A stretch of DNA of 5,260 nt, from assembly GCA_947074265.1 (NCBI GenBank), contig CAMTPD010000160.1, positions 1 to 5,260 on the forward strand, written 5' to 3'. The stretch comes from an uncultured Porphyromonadaceae bacterium. GTDB taxonomy: Bacteria > Bacteroidota > Bacteroidia > Bacteroidales > CAMTPD01. The position numbers and the translations under genes were made by a program. How positions within the stretch are numbered: the first letter of the stretch is position 1; every line of letters starts with the position of its first letter. The notes under the pieces are model-generated. The model saw only the letters and a program-made list of their open reading frames with translations. It was not told the DNA's origin and made no database searches. This document shows positions 1-5,260 of the stretch, in pieces.

Positions 1-118
1 ACATTAGTATGAACATACTGTATGTATAAAACATGTGATACCTATTATATATACTTAGAGCTCATGATACATGTGAACACATGATGATCTCATGTTCTGA
101 CATAGTATTAAAATGTTC

Positions 119-165
<47 letters not shown>

Positions 166-215
166 CATGCATGTTTAAAAAGATGTATGTGCCTGAGAGC
201 AAAAAAGAAGATAAT

Positions 216-307
216 GTTTCTCTCTTTTTTCATATCTCTCTATCTCTCCCCCTCTTTTTCTCACTTCATTCTCTCTCTCTCTCTCTTTCCCTCTCTATAT
301 CTTTCCT
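216..307. repeat. Polypyrimidine (CT-rich) tract
   Basis: About 90 bases are almost entirely C and T on the plus strand, including a pure (CT)8 run at 271-286 and several shorter CTCT and T6 blocks, broken only by scattered A residues. Together with the GT repeat about 50 bases upstream it marks this end as microsatellite-type DNA. Confidence 0.85.
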
Positions 308-349
308 TGATTGCAAGAGGCCAAACATGTAAAAGATAGAATAATTACC

Positions 350-372
350 ATGAGTTTTGAGATATAACTCAT
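350..372. repeat. Short inverted repeat near the composition junction
   Basis: ATGAGTT (350-356) and AACTCAT (366-372) are perfect inverted copies separated by nine bases. The ten-base palindrome ATATGCATAT (371-380) overlaps the right arm. No T-run follows, so it is not an obvious terminator. It lies close to where the eukaryote-like sequence gives way to bacterial sequence. In DNA this AT-rich it may be chance. Confidence 0.35.
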
Positions 373-471
373 ATGCATATTGTATGAAATTTATTGTTGT
401 CCTGAGGATTCGTTATTACCGCAAATATATTTCTTTATTTTCGCATCGGCTTTTAAAATAGTATAAAATTA

Positions 472-502
472 ATTGTTGACCGAGTTTATGTTACTATATT
501 TG
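472..502 (+). promoter_or_regulatory. Bacteroidota primary-sigma promoter for the metal operon
   Basis: The -7 box TATATTTG (495-502) matches the Bacteroidota consensus TAnnTTTG exactly. ATTG (472-475) lies 19 bases upstream, in the position of the -33 TTTG element. Transcription should start about four to eight bases after the -7 box, near 506-510. That leaves a leader of only about ten bases or fewer before the ATG at 516. No operator dyad is evident between the boxes. Confidence 0.7.
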
Positions 503-515
503 TAGCAGAACTAGC

Positions 516-959
516 ATGAAGAACTTTATTCAACATATCATCATTTTGTTTCTTGCGGCAACTATTTCGTATGGTGGCGCAGGTATAAACATATATAGTT
601 ACTGTTGCTCTGATTGTAGCGTATATGGTGCAGATGTGATATTGGCTAATAAGTGTTGTGAAACACACCATCATCATGATCATGAAACAGTTCCGAATGA
701 GAACGATGTTTGCCATGATCATGCACAAGATGAGTCTTGTTGTTCTTTAGAAAATGTGTCTTTTGACTGGAGTCAAGTGTTAGCTAGTAATATATTTATT
801 CAGGCTCCTGTATTTGTTGCCGGAATAGAAGATTTACTATCAGTTACACCAACTTCAATTTCTGCTTTTTACTCCGATATAAATCCTTTCTCTGTAGATG
901 ATCCGCCGTTTAATAAACCGCGGACTTATCTTGCTTTTATTCGCGTTTTACTCATTTGA
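516..959 (+). CDS. Small secreted Cys/His-rich protein, HYC_CC_PP-type
   Basis: A 147-residue exported protein of unproven function, probably metal-binding. Residues 1-22 form a signal peptide (a Lys, then a long hydrophobic run ending in small residues), which fixes the start at this ATG. The mature part carries paired cysteines C30-C31 with C34, C47-C48 followed by HHHHDH (51-56), C66-H67-D68-H69, and C75-C76. The C-terminus has P130-P131 in DDPPFNKPRTYL and ends in a hydrophobic segment. The order of a Tyr-Cys motif, a Cys pair and a Pro-Pro motif matches the Bacteroidota family named HYC_CC_PP, except that the first motif reads SYC here rather than HYC. Such proteins typically lie beside TonB receptors and HMA proteins, as here. 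It is the first gene of a three-gene unit and begins just after a strong promoter. The family name is recalled from motif order, not from a search. Confidence 0.8.
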   Translation: MKNFIQHIIILFLAATISYGGAGINIYSYCCSDCSVYGADVILANKCCETHHHHDHETVPNENDVCHDHAQDESCCSLENVSFDWSQVLASNIFIQAPVFVAGIEDLLSVTPTSISAFYSDINPFSVDDPPFNKPRTYLAFIRVLLI

Positions 960-992
960 TTTATTGGTTTTACTTGAATTTATGATTCGGGA

Positions 993-1011
993 TATATCAT
1001 TATGTGATATA
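993..1011 (+). other. Intercistronic inverted repeat (possible RNA hairpin)
   Basis: TATATCA (993-999) and TGATATA (1005-1011) pair perfectly around a five-base loop. CGG (988-990) and CCG (1015-1017) could add three flanking pairs across a small internal loop. It sits in the 104-base gap between the first gene and the receptor gene. No T-run follows, so termination is unlikely. It might tune mRNA stability or relative expression within the operon, but the stem is weak and AT-rich. Confidence 0.3.
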
Positions 1012-1063
1012 GCTCCGATTCTCTATGTGTATTTATTAATATCAATAACCAAAGAAACAATCA

Positions 1064-3253
1064 ATGAGAACGCTATTTCTTATTATTAATTTACTTATAA
1101 TCAGTATAACGATATCTGCTAAAGACTTTGTGAAAGGTCTTGTACTAGATGCTACAAGTGAACCGTTAGTGGGAGCAAATGTAGTGTGGGAAGGAACGAA
1201 TAAAGGTGTAACAACTAATGTTGATGGCGAATTTGAGATTGAAAAAACAAAGAAGTCAAATAAACTAACAATTTCATATATCGGATATTCGCCAGTAACA
1301 GTAGAAGTAACAAAAGCGAATGAGTCTAGTATTAAAGTAGTCATGAAAGATGAAATAGAACTAGATGAAGTTGTTGTTACGCAACGAGCAATCGGAACAA
1401 TTAGTTCGAGAACCAGTGTGCTACAAACGCAAAAGATTACATATGATGAGCTTTGTCGTGCAGCATGCTGTAATTTGGCAGAAAGTTTTGTGACAAATCC
1501 CTCAGTAGATGTATCGTATAGCGATGCTGCAACAGGTGCTCGCCAAATTAAGTTATTAGGTCTATCCGGTACATATGTGCAAATGCTTACAGAAAACTAT
1601 CCAAATTTTCGTGGAGCAGCAGCTTTGTATGGTCTAGATTATGTGCCAGGTGCATGGATGGAGAGTATCCAGGTTTCTAAGGGTACATCTTCCGTTAAGA
1701 ATGGATATGAAGCTTTAGCCGGACAGATTAATGTAGAATATAAAAAGCCACCGACAGCAGATATTTTTTCCGGTAATTTATTTTTAGGAGATAATGGACG
1801 TGTTGAAGTGAATGCTGATGCAGCAGCTCATTTTACCGATAAACTATCGAGTAGTTTGATGGTACACTATTCAAATGAAACCAAGTCGCATGATGACAAT
1901 GAAGACGGTTTTCTTGATACACCGATGAAAGAACAGTATAATATAATGAATAGATGGTATTATACTAACGGGAAGTTTATGTCTCAATTCGGATTAAAAT
2001 ATTTGCACGAAACGCGTACTTCAGGTGAAGATATTTCACATCATCAGTTAGATCGAGATCCATATAGAATCCATTTAGAATCAAATAGAGCAGAGTTCTT
2101 TACTAAGAATGGTTATATATTTGATAAAGCAACGAATGAAAGTCTTGCACTTATTTTTACAGGAGCTTATCATGAGCAAAAGTCAAAGTATGCACTTACA
2201 CCATATAATGTATACCAGAATAACCTGTATGCAAGCTTAATGTACGAGAAAGAATATTCGATGATGCACAAACTAAGTGCAGGGTTGAGTATGAATTATG
2301 ATGACTTTAATGAAAACTTATTACACAATCCTTTTAAACAGTCGGAAGTTGTAACAGGGGCATATGGAGAATATACCTTTAACTGGAATGATAAAGTAAT
2401 TCTTCTTGCAGGATTAAGAGGTGATTACAGCTCTATTTATAAGTTTTTTGTAACACCTCGTATGCACTTGAAATACAATCCTACCTCTTGGTTTAATATT
2501 AGAGGATCGATTGGTATGGGATATCGTACACCTCATGTGTTGGCCGAGAATAACTTCTTATTAGCAAGTAGTCGTAAAATTATTATTGCAGACAATCTTG
2601 ATCAAGAAAAAGCATGGAATACAGGGATTAATCTTTCTTTCTATATCCCAATTGCTGGCAAAGATCTTACACTAAATGCCGAATGGTACTATACTGATTT
2701 TAAGAATCAAGTAGTTGTGGATATGGATTCTAATCCACACGAAGTGAGTTTTTATAATCTAAAAGGTAAATCTTACTCACACAACATGCAAGTTGAGGCT
2801 ACATATCCCTTTTTTAGAGGTTTTACGCTTACGGCAGCTTATCGCTATACCGATGCCAAAACAAACTATAAAGGCGTGTTGAAAAAACGACCATTGGTTA
2901 GTGATTATAAGGGGTTGGTTACAGCATCGTATCAAACACCATTAAAAAAATGGCAATTTGATGCAACAGCTCAATTTAATGGAGGCGGACGTATGCCAGA
3001 ACCTGACGCGGTAAGTCCTTTATGGGATACAACATTCAAACCATATACAATGCTTAGTGCTCAAGTTACAAAGTACTTCAGAACATGGTCTATATACGCA
3101 GGAGGTGAGAACTTGTTGAATTTTACACAAAAAAATCCTATCATTGCAGCAAATGATCCATTTGGCGATAATTTTGATAGTTCAATGATTTGGGGGCCAG
3201 TTCATGGTCGTAAATTCTACATTGGAGTTCGATTTAATATCAGTAGAGATTAA
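1064..3253 (+). CDS. TonB-dependent outer-membrane receptor, metal-locus type
   Basis: A complete 729-residue outer-membrane transporter. Residues 1-19 are a signal peptide. Residues about 22-95 form a carboxypeptidase-regulatory-like (CarboxypepD_reg) domain, with the typical PLVGANV, TTNVDGEFEI and ISYIGY blocks. DEVVV (101-105) is in the position of a TonB box. The plug covers about 110-228, with IQVSKGTSSVKNGYEALAG (202-220) as its conserved end. The rest is a beta-barrel ending in a typical WGPVHGRKFYIGVRF strand. The plug holds an unusual cysteine cluster C131-x3-C135-C136 in LCRAACCNLAES, which I recall as typical of the Bacteroidota receptor subgroup found with HMA proteins. An acidic loop, DDNEDGFLD (277-285), resembles a calcium-binding loop. 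There is no Shine-Dalgarno sequence and the leader is A-rich. Flanking Cys/His-rich exported proteins suggest a metal or metal-chelate substrate, but the metal cannot be named. Confidence 0.93.
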   Translation: MRTLFLIINLLIISITISAKDFVKGLVLDATSEPLVGANVVWEGTNKGVTTNVDGEFEIEKTKKSNKLTISYIGYSPVTVEVTKANESSIKVVMKDEIELDEVVVTQRAIGTISSRTSVLQTQKITYDELCRAACCNLAESFVTNPSVDVSYSDAATGARQIKLLGLSGTYVQMLTENYPNFRGAAALYGLDYVPGAWMESIQVSKGTSSVKNGYEALAGQINVEYKKPPTADIFSGNLFLGDNGRVEVNADAAAHFTDKLSSSLMVHYSNETKSHDDNEDGFLDTPMKEQYNIMNRWYYTNGKFMSQFGLKYLHETRTSGEDISHHQLDRDPYRIHLESNRAEFFTKNGYIFDKATNESLALIFTGAYHEQKSKYALTPYNVYQNNLYASLMYEKEYSMMHKLSAGLSMNYDDFNENLLHNPFKQSEVVTGAYGEYTFNWNDKVILLAGLRGDYSSIYKFFVTPRMHLKYNPTSWFNIRGSIGMGYRTPHVLAENNFLLASSRKIIIADNLDQEKAWNTGINLSFYIPIAGKDLTLNAEWYYTDFKNQVVVDMDSNPHEVSFYNLKGKSYSHNMQVEATYPFFRGFTLTAAYRYTDAKTNYKGVLKKRPLVSDYKGLVTASYQTPLKKWQFDATAQFNGGGRMPEPDAVSPLWDTTFKPYTMLSAQVTKYFRTWSIYAGGENLLNFTQKNPIIAANDPFGDNFDSSMIWGPVHGRKFYIGVRFNISRD

Positions 3254-3283
3254 TTTATTCACACTATAAACAATAAATAAGTT

Positions 3284-3682
3284 ATGAAGAAACATTTAGT
3301 AATGTTGATGAGCTGCCTAATGATGTTGGCGGTATCTGTATCTGCTTATGCAGAAAAGAAAAAAGGTAAAGAGACTGTCAAGTTTTTTATTGAAGAACTA
3401 GACTGTCCGTCGTGTGTAAAGAAAATTGAGAAGAATATTGCGTTTGAGAAAGGAGTAACAGATATTAAGTGTGATTTAAAAGAACGCACGGTAGATGTAA
3501 CTTTCAAAACGGATAAAACAAGTAAAGCAAAACTTCTTTCGGCGTTCAAAAAACTAGAGTTGCCAGCTGTAGAAGTAGATAAAGATGCAACTTGTGCGCG
3601 TCCGGCCGAAAAGACGACATGTTGTCCGGGACATGATCATAAAGAGGATACATCTAAAACAAAGAAAGAGCACAAGCATTAA
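3284..3682 (+). CDS. Secreted heavy-metal-associated (HMA) domain protein
   Basis: A 132-residue exported metal-binding protein. Residues 1-23 are a signal peptide ending in AYA, before EKKK. Residues about 30-98 form one HMA ferredoxin-like domain: strand TVKFFIEELD, the metal site C41-P-S-C44 followed by the helix VKKIEKNI, then strands GVTDIKCDLKERTVDVTF and helix SKAKLLSAFKKL. The site is DCPSC in place of the usual GMTCxxC, which keeps both ligand cysteines. The tail (about 100-132) adds C104, C113-C114, H117, H119, H130 and H132, a second likely metal site. The family (as in MerP, CopZ and transporter N-termini) carries copper, mercury or zinc. It starts 30 bases after the receptor gene, so it is almost certainly co-transcribed, and it is the last gene before the terminator. 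A periplasmic metal chaperone or scavenger is the best reading. Confidence 0.9.
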   Translation: MKKHLVMLMSCLMMLAVSVSAYAEKKKGKETVKFFIEELDCPSCVKKIEKNIAFEKGVTDIKCDLKERTVDVTFKTDKTSKAKLLSAFKKLELPAVEVDKDATCARPAEKTTCCPGHDHKEDTSKTKKEHKH

Positions 3683-3778
3683 TCATCTAGGCCTGAATAT
3701 TCCAGCGCTGTAAATGTTAAGATGTTGGATTCCCGTGAACAATATTGTGCATTTTAAAAACAACATTGTATATTTGCT

Positions 3779-3814
3779 ATCCCCGATACGCTAATGTGTA
3801 TCGGGGATTTTTTT
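3779..3814 (+). terminator. Intrinsic terminator of the metal operon
   Basis: ATCCCCGATAC (3779-3789) pairs perfectly with GTATCGGGGAT (3798-3808) around an eight-base loop. The stem is eleven base pairs with a GC-rich core, and it is followed at once by seven T residues (3808-3814). It lies about 100 bases after the HMA stop codon and separates the metal operon from the sigma-factor gene. Confidence 0.92.
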
Positions 3815-3833
3815 CGTTTTTGAAAAAAGTTAG

Positions 3834-3854
3834 AACAATATGCAGCATATTGTT
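3834..3854. promoter_or_regulatory. Perfect 21-bp dyad upstream of the sigma-factor gene
   Basis: AACAATATGC (3834-3843) and GCATATTGTT (3845-3854) are exact inverted copies around one central base. The dyad is 20 bases after the terminator T-run and about 55 bases before the ATG of the sigma gene, where an operator or activator site would be. Its arms begin with AACAATAT, which also occurs at 3738-3745, inside the small palindrome ACAATATTGT (3739-3748). No run of T follows, so termination is unlikely. I infer a protein-binding site; an RNA hairpin with a CAG loop is the alternative. Confidence 0.5.
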
Positions 3855-3908
3855 TAGTGAATTCATCTATAATACATAACCTTTACTTTAGGTACCTAAT
3901 TTAACTGA

Positions 3909-4451
3909 ATGACTGAAGCACAACTGATAGAAGGTTGCAAGAGGGGGGACAGAAAGTCCCAAAAAAAGCTTTATGATACCTATGCCGCAAAAATGATGGC
4001 TGTTTGTTTTCGCTATGCCGGCGATAAAGAAGCAGCTCGAGATATGCTGCAAGATGGTTTTATAAAAGTTTTTTCGAATCTTGATTCTTATGCTGGCATT
4101 GGTTCATTCGAAGGGTGGATAAGGCGTATTTTTATTAATTGCTGTTTGGAGGCATTAAGGAAGAACGATCTGTTGAGAGATACTGAAGATATAGATGCAA
4201 CGTATCATATACATGATGTTCAAGCTTCGGTATTGGAAGAAATCTCGGCAAAAGAGATTCTAGGCTTAGTCAGTGAGTTGCCTTCAGGATTTCGTACAGT
4301 ATTTAATTTATTCGCAATAGAAGGATATTCTCACAAAGAGATCGGAGAAATACTTCAAATAACAGAGAGTACATCTCGTTCACAGTTTACAAGAGCAAAG
4401 CAGGTCTTGCAAAAGCGAGTTGCAGAGCTTTATCAAAATACAAACACTTAA
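3909..4451 (+). CDS. ECF-type RNA polymerase sigma factor
   Basis: A complete 180-residue extracytoplasmic-function sigma factor, the usual length for the group. Region 2 spans about 10-85: the LYDTYAAKMMAVCFRYAGD helix, the core-binding ARDMLQDGFIKVFSNLDSY segment and the -10-recognition helix GSFEGWIRRIFINCCLEALR. A linker (about 86-112) leads to region 4 (about 113-172), with LPSGFRTVFNLFAIEGYSHKE and the helix-turn-helix IGEILQITESTSRSQFTRAKQVL. It should direct RNA polymerase to a small regulon in answer to an envelope signal. It is followed after 41 bases by a membrane protein that looks like its anti-sigma factor. It is preceded by a terminator and a dyad, so it starts its own transcription unit. 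The short A/T-rich leader has no Shine-Dalgarno sequence, which is normal in this phylum. The 2-3-1 residue pattern resembles the Bacteroidota-specific ECF groups, but I cannot assign a group by eye. Confidence 0.95.
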   Translation: MTEAQLIEGCKRGDRKSQKKLYDTYAAKMMAVCFRYAGDKEAARDMLQDGFIKVFSNLDSYAGIGSFEGWIRRIFINCCLEALRKNDLLRDTEDIDATYHIHDVQASVLEEISAKEILGLVSELPSGFRTVFNLFAIEGYSHKEIGEILQITESTSRSQFTRAKQVLQKRVAELYQNTNT

Positions 4452-4492
4452 CTTAACATCAGAATTTTACGATATTGAATTATTTATAAAAG

Positions 4493-5260
4493 ATGAAGGA
4501 CGATCAGTTTAATGATATATTTAAAACTAAATTGGAGAACTTCGAAATGGATGATTTTCCAATTGACGGATGGGAGCAAATTGAAGCGAAACTGCCTACA
4601 GGCACTAGACGTTTCATTTGGTTTACACCTATGCGTATTGCTGCAGCCTTACTTGTAGGGGTATTGGTTACGGCATCTGTCTTTTATCTACAAAATACAT
4701 CGCAGCCTTCTACAAGTTCAACAGTTTTAGTTGCTGCAACAGATAGCGATGCTGCCGTCCAAGTAGAAGAAGTTTCTTTAGAAGCATCTGTATCTGTAGA
4801 TACTGAAGAACAGCTTCCATCAAATGAATCAATCAAAGCTATTATTGCAAAAGTAGATCAGCAATATAAGCCGACAAATACAACGAGCTCAACCTCTTTG
4901 TCTGCAAAAGATAAGACTGTTGAGGAAACTATCATGGTTGCCGAACATGTGATGGTGCAAACAAGCGTATCAGATTCTGGGCTACCGGATACCTTGGAAG
5001 AGAATACTTCGACAAAGCAACCGGATACTTCTGTGCAATCAAGTTATCGGAGATCCTTGCATTCATCGAATGAAGCGAATACATTGGCTTATCATGATTC
5101 GAATCAAAACGAAAGTGATAAAAAGTGGGGCTTCGGGTGCGGAGCAGGGGCTTTTGCAAGTCAATCGGGTAGTAGTTTAGGCATGTATACTTTCAAAAAC
5201 AGTAGGCATGCAGATAAAAACTTAATGCTGATGAATGCTGCTACTTTTTCAAATGAAATA
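4493..5260 (+). CDS. Anti-sigma-like membrane protein, dual-membrane (Dma) type, partial
   Basis: The frame is open from this ATG to the window edge: 256 codons with no stop, so the C-terminus is missing. Residues 1-46 are cytoplasmic, acidic at first (MKDDQFNDIFKTKLENFEMDD), with a W27-EQIEAKLP motif like that of short Bacteroidota anti-sigma N-termini. Residues about 47-66 (MRIAAALLVGVLVTASVFYL) are a single membrane helix. Residues about 67-208 are low-complexity, rich in Ser, Thr, Asp, Glu and Gln, and fit an extended periplasmic linker. From about 210, KKWGFGCGAGAF opens a glycine-rich, aromatic segment like the start of the C-terminal outer-membrane beta-barrel in known Bacteroides proteins of this layout. 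The gene lies 41 bases after the ECF sigma gene on the same strand. I infer that it holds the sigma factor at the inner membrane and senses the outer membrane. The barrel itself is outside the window. Confidence 0.75.
   Translation, partial: MKDDQFNDIFKTKLENFEMDDFPIDGWEQIEAKLPTGTRRFIWFTPMRIAAALLVGVLVTASVFYLQNTSQPSTSSTVLVAATDSDAAVQVEEVSLEASVSVDTEEQLPSNESIKAIIAKVDQQYKPTNTTSSTSLSAKDKTVEETIMVAEHVMVQTSVSDSGLPDTLEENTSTKQPDTSVQSSYRRSLHSSNEANTLAYHDSNQNESDKKWGFGCGAGAFASQSGSSLGMYTFKNSRHADKNLMLMNAATFSNEI

Noticed and set aside
422..429. A perfect TAnnTTTG box on the minus strand (CAAATATA on the plus strand), suggesting a divergent promoter
   Set aside because: There is no TTG element 19-21 bases upstream on that strand, and no minus-strand gene follows in the window. 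In AT-rich DNA a lone box is weak evidence.
898..1089. A plus-strand 63-residue hydrophobic frame bridging the first gene and the receptor start
   Set aside because: It overlaps the end of the first gene and the signal peptide of the receptor in another frame. Its hydrophobicity follows from the AT-rich intergenic DNA, and both neighbours have better-supported starts.
1042..1344. A minus-strand 100-residue open frame over the start of the receptor gene
   Set aside because: It lies antisense to a clear TonB-receptor N-terminus and has no family features or leader. It is a shadow of the real gene.
3850..3891. A promoter for the sigma gene: TTG at 3850-3852 with TACATAAC at 3873-3880, or TACTTTAG at 3884-3891
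   Set aside because: The first -7 candidate matches only half of TAnnTTTG, and the second is too far from the TTG. Neither is good enough to annotate, though a promoter must lie in this gap.
4932..5159. A minus-strand 75-residue open frame inside the anti-sigma gene
   Set aside because: It lies opposite an open plus-strand frame with a clear membrane segment and operon context. Its sequence shows no recognisable domain.

Overview
The window is AT-rich and joins two unlike pieces. From about position 400 onward it reads as a Bacteroidota genome, most likely Bacteroidales: a TAnnTTTG-type promoter, no Shine-Dalgarno sequences, A-rich leaders, a TonB-dependent receptor with a carboxypeptidase-regulatory-like N-terminal domain, and an ECF sigma factor followed by a membrane anti-sigma protein. 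The first 300-400 bases do not look bacterial. They hold a (GT)n microsatellite and a long CT-rich pyrimidine tract with no believable gene, as in animal intergenic DNA. A host/bacterium chimeric contig is the simplest explanation.

Layout: (1) 1 to about 400, low-complexity eukaryote-like DNA; (2) 472-502, a Bacteroidota-type promoter; (3) 516-3682, three co-directional genes: a small secreted Cys/His-rich protein of HYC_CC_PP type, a 729-residue TonB-dependent receptor with an unusual C-x3-C-C motif in its plug, and a secreted HMA-domain metal-binding protein with a His/Cys-rich tail; (4) 3779-3814, a strong intrinsic terminator; (5) 3834-3854, a perfect 21-bp dyad; (6) 3909-4451, an ECF sigma factor; (7) 4493 to the window end, a partial anti-sigma-like protein with one membrane segment, a long low-complexity periplasmic stretch and what looks like the beginning of a C-terminal outer-membrane domain.

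The three-gene unit looks like a heavy-metal (probably copper-type) handling system of the envelope. The receptor would lie in the outer membrane, and the two small exported proteins, both with paired Cys and His clusters, would bind metal in or beyond the periplasm. The metal and the direction of transport cannot be read from the sequence. The sigma/anti-sigma pair is a separate transcription unit after the terminator. It resembles the dual membrane-spanning anti-sigma (Dma-type) arrangement known in Bacteroides, in which one protein links an outer-membrane barrel to a cytoplasmic sigma factor. Nothing in the sequence ties its regulon to the metal operon except adjacency.
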